Below the pieces are notes generated by a model. The model saw only the letters and a list, made by a program, of their open reading frames with translations. It made no database searches and was not told the DNA's origin. Below are positions 24,801 through 37,300 of a stretch of DNA of 64,000 bases, one piece after another. Position 1 is the stretch's first letter. Each line of letters opens with the position of its first letter. This stretch comes from Lasioglossum baleicum. Its lineage: Eukaryota > Arthropoda > Insecta > Hymenoptera > Halictidae. A program made the translations under genes and the position numbers. The stretch covers positions 1-64,000 of the forward strand of contig NW_027469609.1 in assembly GCF_051020765.1 (NCBI RefSeq). Direction: 5' to 3'.

Positions 24801-25483
24801 CATTGAACGTTATGCGTTATGCGATATGCGTTATGCGTTATGCGTTATGCGTTATGCGTTATGCGTTATGCGTTATGCGTTATGCGTTATGCGTTATGCG
24901 TTATGCGTTATGCGTTACGCGTTATGCGTTACGCGTTATGCGTTATGCGTTATGCGTTATGCGTTATTCGTTATGCGTTATGCGTTATGCGGTATGCGTT
25001 ATGCGTTATGCGTTATGCGTTATGCGATATGCGTTATGCGTTATGCGTTATGCGTTATGCGTTATGCGTTACGCGTTATGCGTTACGCGTTATGCGTTAT
25101 GCGTTATGCGTTATGCGTTATGCGTTATGCGTTATGCGTTATTCGTTATGCGTTATGCGTTATGCGTTATGCGTTATGCGTTATGCGTTATGCGTTATGC
25201 GTTATGCGTTAAGCATTATGACTTTTTCATTGAGCGTTATGCGTTATGACTTTTCCATTGAGCGTTATGCGTTATTCGTTATGGGTTATGCGTTATGCGT
25301 TATGGGTTATGCGTTATGCGTTATGCGTTATGCGTTATGCGTTATGCATTATGCGTTATGCGTTATCCGTTATGCGTTATGCGTTATGCGTTATGCGTTA
25401 TGCGATATGCGTCATGCGTTAAGCGTTATGCGTTATGCATTATGCGTTATCCGTTATGCGTTATGCGTTATGCGTAATGCGTT

Positions 25484-27149
25484 ATGAGTAATGTGTCATG
25501 CGTTATGCGTTATGCGTTATGCGTTATGCGTTATGCGTTATGCGTTATGCGTTATGCGTTATGCGTTATGCGTTATGCGTTATGCGTTAAGCGTTATGCG
25601 TTATGCGTTACGCGTTACGCGTTATGCGTTATGCGTTATGCGTTATGCGTTATGCGTTATGCGTTATGCGTTATGCGTTATGCGTTATGTGTTATGCGTT
25701 ATGCGTTATGCGTTATGCGTTATGCGTTACGCGTTACGCGTTATGCGTTATGCGTTATGCGTTATGCGTTATGCGTTATGCGTTATGCGTTATGCGTTAT
25801 GCGTTATGCGTTATGCGTTACGCGTTACGCGTTATGCGTTATGCGTTATGCGTTATGCGTTATGCGTTATGCGTTATGCGTTATGCGTTATGCGTTATGT
25901 GTTATGCGTTATGCGTTAAGCGTTATACGTTATGCGTTATGCGTTATGCGTTATGTGTTATGCGTTATGCGTTATGTGTTATGCGTTGTGCTTTACGGGT
26001 TATGCGATATGCGTTATGCGTTATGACTTTTTCATTGCACGTTATGCGTTATGCGATATGCGTTATGCGTTATGCGTTATGCGTTATGCGTTATGCGTTA
26101 TGCGTTATGCGTTATGCGTTATGCGTTATGCGTTATGCGTTATGCGTTATGCGTTATGCGTTATGCGTTATGCGTTATGCGTTATGCGTTATGCGTTATG
26201 CGTTATGCGTTATGCGTTACGCGTTACGCGTTATGCGTTATGCGTTATGCGTTATGCGTTATGCGTTATGCGTTATGCGTTATGCGTTATGCGTTATGTG
26301 TTATGCGTTATGCGTTAAGCGTTATACGTTATGCGTTATGCGTTATGCGTTATGTGTTATGCGTTATGCGTTATGTGTTATGCGTTGTGCTTTACGGGTT
26401 ATGCGATATGCGTTATGCGTTATGACTTTTTCATTGCACGTTATGCGTTATGCGATATGCGTTATGCGTTATGCGTTATGCGTTATGCGTTATGCGTTAT
26501 GCGTTATGCGTTATGCGTTATGCGTTATGCGTTATGCGTTATGCGTTATGCGTTATGCGTTATGCGTTATGCGTTATGCGTTATGCGTTATGCGTTATGC
26601 GTTATGCGTTATGCGTTATGCGTTATGCGTTATGCGTTATGCGTTATGCGTTATGCGTTATGCGTTATGCGTTACGCGTTATGCGTTACGCGTTACGCGT
26701 TATGCGTTATGCGTTATGCGTTATGCGTTATGCGTTATGCGTTATTCGTTATGCGTTATGCGTTATGCGTTATGCGTTATGCGTTATGCGATGTGCGATG
26801 TGCGTTATGCGTTATGCGTTATGCGTTATGCGTTATGCGTTATGCGTTATGCGTTAAGCATTATGACTTTTTCATTGAGCGTTATGCGTTATGACTTTTC
26901 CATTGAGCGTTATGCGTTATTCGTTATGGGTTATGCGTTATGCGTTATGGGTTATGCGTTATGCGTTATGCGTTATGCGTTAGGCGTTATGCGTTATGCG
27001 TTATGCGTTATGCGTTATGCGTTATGCGTTATGCGTTATCCGTTATGCGTTATGCGTTATGCGTTATGCGATATGCGTCATGCGTTAAGCGTTATGCGTT
27101 ATGCATTATGCGTTATCCGTTATGCGTTATGCGTTATGCGTAATGCGTT
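25484..27149 (+). repeat. 1260-bp block type with an internal 399-bp duplication
   Basis: It corresponds to the blocks at 21816 and 34346 (both 1260 bp) but is 1666 bp long because the C-bearing middle is doubled: C cores lie at 25988 and 26387, 399 bp (57 units) apart, each with AAGCGTT-ATACGTT upstream and a triplet ending GCACGTT downstream. It finishes with a double E (ATGCGAT-GTGCGAT), an A cassette (26891), an ATGCGTT-to-ATTAGGC-phase variant (TTAGGCG near 26980) and T. Confidence 0.85.
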
Positions 27150-30100
27150 ATGAGTAATGTGTCATGCGTTATGCGTTATTCGTTAAGCGTTATGCTTTAT
27201 GCGTTATGCGTTATGCGTTATGCGTTATGCGTTATGCGTTATGCGTTATGCGTTATGCGTCATGCGTCATGCGTAATGCGTTATGCGTTATGCGTTATGC
27301 GTTATGCGTTATGCGTTATGCGTTATGCGTTATGCGTTATGCGTTATGCGTTATCCGTTATGCGTTACGCGTTACGCGTTACGCGTTACGCGTTACGCGT
27401 TACGCGTTATGCGTTATGCGTTATGCGTTATGCGTTATGCGTTATGCGTTATGCGTTATGCGTTATGCGTTATGCGTTATGCGTTATGCGTTATGCGTTA
27501 TGCGTTATGCGTTATGCGTTATGCGTTATGCGTTATGCGTTATGCGTTATGCGTTATGCGTTATGCGTTATGCGTTATGCGTTATGCGTTATGCGTTATG
27601 CGTTATGCGTTATGCGTTATGCGTTATGCGTTATGCGTTATGCGTTATGCGTTATGCGTTATGCGTTATGCGTTATGCGTTATGCGTTATGCGTTATGCG
27701 TTATGCGTTATGCGTTATGCGTTATGCGTTATGCGTTATGCGTTATGCGTTATGCGTTATGCGTTATGCGTTATGCGTTATGCGTTATGCGTTATGCGTT
27801 ATGCGTTATGCGTTATGCGTTATGCGTTATGCGTTATGCGTTATGCGTTATGCGTTATGCGTTATGCGTTATGCGTTATGCGTTATGCGTTATGCGTTAT
27901 GCGTTATGCGTTATGCGTTATGCGTTATGTGTTATGCGTTGTGCTTTACGGGTTATGCGATATGCGTTATGCGTTATGACTTTTTCATTGAGCGTTATGC
28001 GTTATGCGTAATGCGTTATGCATTATGCGTTATGCGTTATGCGTAATGCGTTATGAGTAATGTGTCATGCGTTATGCGTTATGGACTATGCTTTATGCGT
28101 TATGCGTTATGGGTTATCCGTTATGCGTCATGCGTTATGCGTTATTCGTTATGCGTTATGCGTTATGCGTTATGCGTTATGCGTTATGCGTTATGCGTTA
28201 TGCGTTATGCGTTATGCGTTATGCGATATGCGTTATGCGTTATGCGTTATGCGTTATGCGTTATGTGTTACGCGTTATGCGTTACGCGTTATGCGTTATG
28301 CGTTATGCGTTATGCGTTATGCGTTATGCGTTATTCGTTATGCGTTATGCGTTATGCGTTATGCGTTATGCGTTATGCGATGTGCGTTATGCGTTATGCG
28401 TTATGCGTTATGCGTTATGCGTTATGCGTTATGCGTTATGCGTTATGCGTTATGCGTTATGCGTTATGCGTTATGCGTTATGCGTTATGCGTTATGCGTT
28501 ATGCGTTATGCGTTAAGCATTATGACTTTTTCATTGAGCGTTATGCGTTATGACTTTTCCATTGAGCGTTATGCGTTATTCGTTATGGGTTATGCGTTAT
28601 GCGTTATGGGTTATGCGTTATGCGTTATGCGTTATGCGTTATGCGTTATGCGTTATGCATTATGCGTTATGCGTTATCCGTTATGCGTTATGCGTTATGC
28701 GTTATGCGATATGCGTCATGCGTTAAGCGTTATGCGTTATGCATTATGCGTTATCCGTTATGCGTTATGCGTTATGCGTAATGCGTTATGAGTAATGTGT
28801 CATGCGTTATGCGTTATGCGTTATGCGTTATGCGTTACGCGTTATGCGTTACGCGTTATGCGTTATGCGTTATGCGTTATGCGTTATGCGTTATGCGTTA
28901 TGCGTTATGCGTTATGCGTTATGCGTTATGCGTTATGCGTTATGCGTTATGCGTTATGCGTTATGCGTTATGCGTTATGCGTTATGCGTTATGCGTTATG
29001 CGTTATGCGTTATGCGTTATGCGTTATGCGTTATGCGTTATGCGTTATGCGTTACGCGTTATGCGTTACGCGTTACGCGTTATGCGTTATGCGTTATGCG
29101 TTATGCGTTATGCGTTATGCGTTATTCGTTATGCGTTATGCGTTATGCGTTATGCGTTATGCGTTATGCGATGTGCGATGTGCGTTATGCGTTATGCGTT
29201 ATGCGTTATGCGTTATGCGATGTGCGATGTGCGTTATGCGTTATGCGTTATGCGTTATGCGTTATGCGTTATGCGTTATGCGTTAAGCATTATGACTTTT
29301 TCATTGAGCGTTATGCGTTATGACTTTTCCATTGAGCGTTATGCGTTATTCGTTATGGGTTATGCGTTATGCGTTATGGGTTATGCGTTATGCGTTATGC
29401 GTTATGCGTTAGGCGTTATGCGTTATGCGTTATGCGTTATGCGTTATGCGTTATGCGTTATGCGTTATCCGTTATGCGTTATGCGTTATGCGTTATGCGA
29501 TATGCGTCATGCGTTAAGCGTTATGCGTTATGCATTATGCGTTATCCGTTATGCGTTATGCGTTATGCGTAATGCGTTATGAGTAATGTGTCATGCGTTA
29601 TGCGTTATGCGTTATTCGTTAAGCGTTATGCTTTATGCGTTATGCGTTATGCGTTATGCGTTATGCGTTAAGCATTATGACTTTTTCATTGAGCGTTATG
29701 CGTTATGACTTTTCCATTGAGCGTTATGCGTTATTCGTTATGGGTTATGCGTTATGCGTTATGGGTTATGCGTTATGCGTTATGCGTTATGCGTTAGGCG
29801 TTATGCGTTATGCGTTATGCGTTATGCGTTATGTGTTATGCGTTATGCGTTATGTGTTATGCGTTGTGCTTTACGGGTTATGCGATATGCGTTATGCGTT
29901 ATGACTTTTTCATTGCACGTTATGCGTTATGCGATATGCGTTATGCGTTATGCGTTATGCGTTATGCGTTATGCGTTATGCGTTATGCGTTATGCGTTAT
30001 GCGTTATGCGTTATGCGTTATGCGTTATGCGTTATGCGTTATGCGTTATGCGTTATGCGTTATGCGTTATGCGTTATGCGTTATGCGTTATGCGTTATGC

Positions 30101-31020
30101 GTTACGCGTTACGCGTTATGCGTTATGCGTTATGCGTTATGCGTTATGCGTTATGCGTTATGCGTTATGCGTTATGCGTTATGTGTTATGCGTTATGCGT
30201 TAAGCGTTATACGTTATGCGTTATGCGTTATGCGTTATGTGTTATGCGTTATGCGTTATGTGTTATGCGTTGTGCTTTACGGGTTATGCGATATGCGTTA
30301 TGCGTTATGACTTTTTCATTGCACGTTATGCGTTATGCGATATGCGTTATGCGTTATGCGTTATGCGTTATGCGTTATGCGTTATGCGTTATGCGTTATG
30401 CGTTATGCGTTATGCGTTATGCGTTATGCGTTATGCGTTATGCGTTATGCGTTATGCGTTATGCGTTATGCGTTATGCGTTATGCGTTATGCGTTATGCG
30501 TTATGCGTTATGCGTTATGCGTTATGCGTTATGCGTTATGCGTTACGCGTTATGCGTTACGCGTTACGCGTTATGCGTTATGCGTTATGCGTTATGCGTT
30601 ATGCGTTATGCGTTATTCGTTATGCGTTATGCGTTATGCGTTATGCGTTATGCGTTATGCGATGTGCGATGTGCGTTATGCGTTATGCGTTATGCGTTAT
30701 GCGTTATGCGTTATGCGTTATGCGTTAAGCATTATGACTTTTTCATTGAGCGTTATGCGTTATGACTTTTCCATTGAGCGTTATGCGTTATTCGTTATGG
30801 GTTATGCGTTATGCGTTATGGGTTATGCGTTATGCGTTATGCGTTATGCGTTAGGCGTTATGCGTTATGCGTTATGCGTTATGCGTTATGCGTTATGCGT
30901 TATGCGTTATCCGTTATGCGTTATGCGTTATGCGTTATGCGATATGCGTCATGCGTTAAGCGTTATGCGTTATGCATTATGCGTTATCCGTTATGCGTTA
31001 TGCGTTATGCGTAATGCGTT
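27150..31020 (+). repeat. 3.87 kb nested tandem repeat, first copy
   Basis: Blocks 27150 (903 bp: K, ATGCGTC pair, six ACGCGTT, 74 perfect units, C with GAGCGTT triplet), 28053 (735 bp: G block with E and A), 28788 (791 bp: separated ACGCGTT, two double-E groups, A) and 29579 (1442 bp: K, A at 29705, fused into C cores at 29866 and 30272). The second copy starts 3,871 bp (553 units) later at 31021. Confidence 0.87.
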
Positions 31021-34000
31021 ATGAGTAATGTGTCATGCGTTATGCGTTATTCGTTAAGCGTTATGCTTTATGCGTTATGCGTTATGCGTTATGCGTTATG
31101 CGTTATGCGTTATGCGTTATGCGTTATGCGTTATGCGTCATGCGTCATGCGTAATGCGTTATGCGTTATGCGTTATGCGTTATGCGTTATGCGTTATGCG
31201 TTATGCGTTATGCGTTATGCGTTATGCGTTATCCGTTATGCGTTACGCGTTACGCGTTACGCGTTACGCGTTACGCGTTACGCGTTATGCGTTATGCGTT
31301 ATGCGTTATGCGTTATGCGTTATGCGTTATGCGTTATGCGTTATGCGTTATGCGTTATGCGTTATGCGTTATGCGTTATGCGTTATGCGTTATGCGTTAT
31401 GCGTTATGCGTTATGCGTTATGCGTTATGCGTTATGCGTTATGCGTTATGCGTTATGCGTTATGCGTTATGCGTTATGCGTTATGCGTTATGCGTTATGC
31501 GTTATGCGTTATGCGTTATGCGTTATGCGTTATGCGTTATGCGTTATGCGTTATGCGTTATGCGTTATGCGTTATGCGTTATGCGTTATGCGTTATGCGT
31601 TATGCGTTATGCGTTATGCGTTATGCGTTATGCGTTATGCGTTATGCGTTATGCGTTATGCGTTATGCGTTATGCGTTATGCGTTATGCGTTATGCGTTA
31701 TGCGTTATGCGTTATGCGTTATGCGTTATGCGTTATGCGTTATGCGTTATGCGTTATGCGTTATGCGTTATGCGTTATGCGTTATGCGTTATGCGTTATG
31801 CGTTATGCGTTATGCGTTATGTGTTATGCGTTGTGCTTTACGGGTTATGCGATATGCGTTATGCGTTATGACTTTTTCATTGAGCGTTATGCGTTATGCG
31901 TAATGCGTTATGCATTATGCGTTATGCGTTATGCGTAATGCGTTATGAGTAATGTGTCATGCGTTATGCGTTATGGACTATGCTTTATGCGTTATGCGTT
32001 ATGGGTTATCCGTTATGCGTCATGCGTTATGCGTTATTCGTTATGCGTTATGCGTTATGCGTTATGCGTTATGCGTTATGCGTTATGCGTTATGCGTTAT
32101 GCGTTATGCGTTATGCGATATGCGTTATGCGTTATGCGTTATGCGTTATGCGTTATGTGTTACGCGTTATGCGTTACGCGTTATGCGTTATGCGTTATGC
32201 GTTATGCGTTATGCGTTATGCGTTATTCGTTATGCGTTATGCGTTATGCGTTATGCGTTATGCGTTATGCGATGTGCGTTATGCGTTATGCGTTATGCGT
32301 TATGCGTTATGCGTTATGCGTTATGCGTTATGCGTTATGCGTTATGCGTTATGCGTTATGCGTTATGCGTTATGCGTTATGCGTTATGCGTTATGCGTTA
32401 TGCGTTATGCGTTAAGCATTATGACTTTTTCATTGAGCGTTATGCGTTATGACTTTTCCATTGAGCGTTATGCGTTATTCGTTATGGGTTATGCGTTATG
32501 CGTTATGGGTTATGCGTTATGCGTTATGCGTTATGCGTTATGCGTTATGCGTTATGCATTATGCGTTATGCGTTATCCGTTATGCGTTATGCGTTATGCG
32601 TTATGCGATATGCGTCATGCGTTAAGCGTTATGCGTTATGCATTATGCGTTATCCGTTATGCGTTATGCGTTATGCGTAATGCGTTATGAGTAATGTGTC
32701 ATGCGTTATGCGTTATGCGTTATGCGTTATGCGTTACGCGTTATGCGTTACGCGTTATGCGTTATGCGTTATGCGTTATGCGTTATGCGTTATGCGTTAT
32801 GCGTTATGCGTTATGCGTTATGCGTTATGCGTTATGCGTTATGCGTTATGCGTTATGCGTTATGCGTTATGCGTTATGCGTTATGCGTTATGCGTTATGC
32901 GTTATGCGTTATGCGTTATGCGTTATGCGTTATGCGTTATGCGTTATGCGTTACGCGTTATGCGTTACGCGTTACGCGTTATGCGTTATGCGTTATGCGT
33001 TATGCGTTATGCGTTATGCGTTATTCGTTATGCGTTATGCGTTATGCGTTATGCGTTATGCGTTATGCGATGTGCGATGTGCGTTATGCGTTATGCGTTA
33101 TGCGTTATGCGTTATGCGATGTGCGATGTGCGTTATGCGTTATGCGTTATGCGTTATGCGTTATGCGTTATGCGTTATGCGTTAAGCATTATGACTTTTT
33201 CATTGAGCGTTATGCGTTATGACTTTTCCATTGAGCGTTATGCGTTATTCGTTATGGGTTATGCGTTATGCGTTATGGGTTATGCGTTATGCGTTATGCG
33301 TTATGCGTTAGGCGTTATGCGTTATGCGTTATGCGTTATGCGTTATGCGTTATGCGTTATGCGTTATCCGTTATGCGTTATGCGTTATGCGTTATGCGAT
33401 ATGCGTCATGCGTTAAGCGTTATGCGTTATGCATTATGCGTTATCCGTTATGCGTTATGCGTTATGCGTAATGCGTTATGAGTAATGTGTCATGCGTTAT
33501 GCGTTATGCGTTATTCGTTAAGCGTTATGCTTTATGCGTTATGCGTTATGCGTTATGCGTTATGCGTTAAGCATTATGACTTTTTCATTGAGCGTTATGC
33601 GTTATGACTTTTCCATTGAGCGTTATGCGTTATTCGTTATGGGTTATGCGTTATGCGTTATGGGTTATGCGTTATGCGTTATGCGTTATGCGTTAGGCGT
33701 TATGCGTTATGCGTTATGCGTTATGCGTTATGCGTTATGCGTTATGCGTTATCCGTTATGCGTTATGCGTTATGCGTTATGCGATATGCGTCATGCGTTA
33801 AGCGTTATGCGTTATGCATTATGCGTTATCCGTTATGCGTTATGCGTTATGCGTAATGCGTTATGAGTAATGTGTCATGCGTTATGCGTTATGCGTTATT
33901 CGTTAAGCGTTATGCTTTATGCGTTATGCGTTATGCGTTATGCGTTATGCGTTATGCGTTATGCGTTATGCGTTATGCGTTATGCGTTATGCGTCATGCG

Positions 34001-34345
34001 TCATGCGTAATGCGTTATGCGTTATGCGTTATGCGTTATGCGTTATGCGTTATGCGTTATGCGTTATGCGTTATGCGTTATGCGTTATGCGTTATCCGTT
34101 ATGCGTTACGCGTTACGCGTTACGCGTTATGCGTTATGCGTTATGCGTTATGCGTTATGCGTTATGCGTTATGCGTTATGCGTTATGCGTTATGCGTTAT
34201 GCGTTATGCGTTATGCGTTATGCGTTATCCGTTATGCGTTATGCGTTATGCGTTATGCGTTATGCGATATGCGTCATGCGTTAAGCGTTATGCGTTATGC
34301 ATTATGCGTTATCCGTTATGCGTTATGCGTTATGCGTAATGCGTT
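31021..34345 (+). repeat. 3.87 kb nested tandem repeat, second copy, with truncated K block
   Basis: Blocks 31021 (924 bp, six ACGCGTT, 76 perfect units), 31945 (742 bp, G), 32687 (791 bp), 33478 (385 bp: K then A at 33604, then T) and 33863 (483 bp). The 33863 block starts like the K/ACG blocks (three ACGCGTT) but jumps after about 14 consensus units to ATCCGTT and the T approach. It thus lacks the long run and C cassette present in its counterparts at 41962 and 48136. Confidence 0.85.
33478..33862 (+). repeat. 385-bp K-A-T module (three copies)
   Basis: T, K (ATTCGTT, AAGCGTT, ATGCTTT), five consensus units, one A cassette, a TTAGGCG-phase variant, then the T approach. Modules of exactly 385 bp lie at 33478, 41577 and 47751. 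Their forward translations over 110 codons (33534, 41633 and 47807 onward) are identical, so the modules are identical or nearly so at the DNA level. Confidence 0.88.
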
Positions 34346-37300
34346 ATGAGTAATGTGTCATGCGTTATGCGTTATGCGTTATGCGTTATGCGTTATGCGT
34401 TATGCGTTATGCGTTATGCGTTATGCGTTATGCGTTATGCGTTATGCGTTATGCGTTAAGCGTTATGCGTTATGCGTTACGCGTTACGCGTTATGCGTTA
34501 TGCGTTATGCGTTATGCGTTATGCGTTATGCGTTATGCGTTATGCGTTATGCGTTATGTGTTATGCGTTATGCGTTATGCGTTATGCGTTATGCGTTACG
34601 CGTTACGCGTTATGCGTTATGCGTTATGCGTTATGCGTTATGCGTTATGCGTTATGCGTTATGCGTTATGCGTTATGCGTTATGCGTTACGCGTTACGCG
34701 TTATGCGTTATGCGTTATGCGTTATGCGTTATGCGTTATGCGTTATGCGTTATGCGTTATGCGTTATGTGTTATGCGTTATGCGTTAAGCGTTATACGTT
34801 ATGCGTTATGCGTTATGCGTTATGTGTTATGCGTTATGCGTTATGTGTTATGCGTTGTGCTTTACGGGTTATGCGATATGCGTTATGCGTTATGACTTTT
34901 TCATTGCACGTTATGCGTTATGCGATATGCGTTATGCGTTATGCGTTATGCGTTATGCGTTATGCGTTATGCGTTATGCGTTATGCGTTATGCGTTATGC
35001 GTTATGCGTTATGCGTTATGCGTTATGCGTTATGCGTTATGCGTTATGCGTTATGCGTTATGCGTTATGCGTTATGCGTTATGCGTTATGCGTTATGCGT
35101 TATGCGTTATGCGTTATGCGTTATGCGTTACGCGTTATGCGTTACGCGTTACGCGTTATGCGTTATGCGTTATGCGTTATGCGTTATGCGTTATGCGTTA
35201 TTCGTTATGCGTTATGCGTTATGCGTTATGCGTTATGCGTTATGCGATGTGCGATGTGCGTTATGCGTTATGCGTTATGCGTTATGCGTTATGCGTTATG
35301 CGTTATGCGTTAAGCATTATGACTTTTTCATTGAGCGTTATGCGTTATGACTTTTCCATTGAGCGTTATGCGTTATTCGTTATGGGTTATGCGTTATGCG
35401 TTATGGGTTATGCGTTATGCGTTATGCGTTATGCGTTAGGCGTTATGCGTTATGCGTTATGCGTTATGCGTTATGCGTTATGCGTTATGCGTTATCCGTT
35501 ATGCGTTATGCGTTATGCGTTATGCGATATGCGTCATGCGTTAAGCGTTATGCGTTATGCATTATGCGTTATCCGTTATGCGTTATGCGTTATGCGTAAT
35601 GCGTTATGAGTAATGTGTCATGCGTTATGCGTTATTCGTTAAGCGTTATGCTTTATGCGTTATGCGTTATGCGTTATGCGTTATGCGTTATGCGTTATGC
35701 GTTATGCGTCATGCGTCATGCGTAATGCGTTATGCGTTATGCGTTATGCGTTATGCGTTATGCGTTATGCGTTATGCGTTATGCGTTATGCGTTATGCGT
35801 TATCCGTTATGCGTTACGCGTTACGCGTTACGCGTTACGCGTTATGCGTTATGCGTTATGCGTTATGCGTTATGCGTTATGCGTTATGCGTTATGCGTTA
35901 TGCGTTATGCGTTATGCGTTATGCGTTATGCGTTATGCGTTATGCGTTATGCGTTATGCGTTATGCGTTATGCGTTATGCGTTATGCGTTATGCGTTATG
36001 CGTTATGCGTTATGCGTTATGCGTTATGCGTTATGCGTTATGCGTTATGCGTTATGCGTTATGCGTTATGCGTTATGCGTTATGCGTTATGCGTTATGCG
36101 TTATGCGTTATGCATTATGCGTTATGCGTTATCCGTTATGCGTTATGCGTTATGCGTTATGCGTTATGCGATATGCGTCATGCGTTAAGCGTTATGCGTT
36201 ATGCATTATGCGTTATCCGTTATGCGTTATGCGTTATGCGTAATGCGTTATGAGTAATGTGTCATGCGTTATGCGTTATGCGTTATGCGTTATGCGTTAT
36301 GCGTTATGCGTTATGCGTTATGCGTTATGCGTTATGCGTTATGCGTTATGCGTTATGCGTTAAGCGTTATGCGTTATGCGTTACGCGTTACGCGTTATGC
36401 GTTATGCGTTATGCGTTATGCGTTATGCGTTATGCGTTATGCGTTATGCGTTATGCGTTATGTGTTATGCGTTATGCGTTAAGCGTTATACGTTATGCGT
36501 TATGCGTTATGTGTTATGCGTTATGCGTTATGTGTTATGCGTTGTGCTTTACGGGTTATGCGATATGCGTTATGCGTTATGACTTTTTCATTGAACGTTA
36601 TGCGTTATGCGATATGCGTTATGCGTTATGCGTTATGCGTTATGCGTTATGCGTTATGCGTTATGCGTTATGCGTTATGCGTTATGCGTTATGCGTTACG
36701 CGTTATGCGTTACGCGTTATGCGTTATGCGTTATGCGTTATTCGTTATGCGTTATGCGTTATGCGTTATGTGTTATGCGTTATGCGTAATGCGTTATGAG
36801 TAATGTGTCATGCGTTATGCGTTATGCGTTATGCGTTATGCATTATGCGTTATCCGTTATGCGTTATGCGTTATGCGTTATGGGTTATGCGTTATGCGTT
36901 ATGCGTTATGCGTTATGCATTATGCGTTATGCGTTATCCGTTATGCGTTATGCGTTATGCGTTATGCGATATGCGTCATGCGTTAAGCGTTATGCGTTAT
37001 GCATTATGCGTTATCCGTTATGCGTTATGCGTTATGCGTAATGCTTTATGAGTAATGTGTCATGCGTTATGCGTTATGCGTTATGCGTTATGCGTTATGC
37101 GTTATGCGTTACGCGTTATGCGTTACGCGTTATGCGTTATGCGTTATGCGTTATGCGTTATGCGTTATGCGTTATGCGTTAAGCGTTATACGTTATGCGT
37201 TATGCGTTATGTGTTATGCGTTATGCGTTATGTGTTATGCGTTGTGCTTTACGGGTTATGCGATATGCGTTATGCGTTATGACTTTTTCATTGAACGTTA

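Larger units (their letters stand above)
21816..34345 (+). repeat. 12.53 kb higher-order repeat, copy I
   Basis: Block starts are 21816, 23076, 23769, 24301, 24553, 25484, 27150, 28053, 28788, 29579, 31021, 31945, 32687, 33478 and 33863 (lengths 1260, 693, 532, 252, 931, 1666, 903, 735, 791, 1442, 924, 742, 791, 385, 483 bp). The next block, at 34346, begins the same series again with 1260 bp, 12,530 bp (1,790 units) after 21816. Compared with copy II this copy contains an additional nested tandem segment (27150-31020). Confidence 0.87.
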
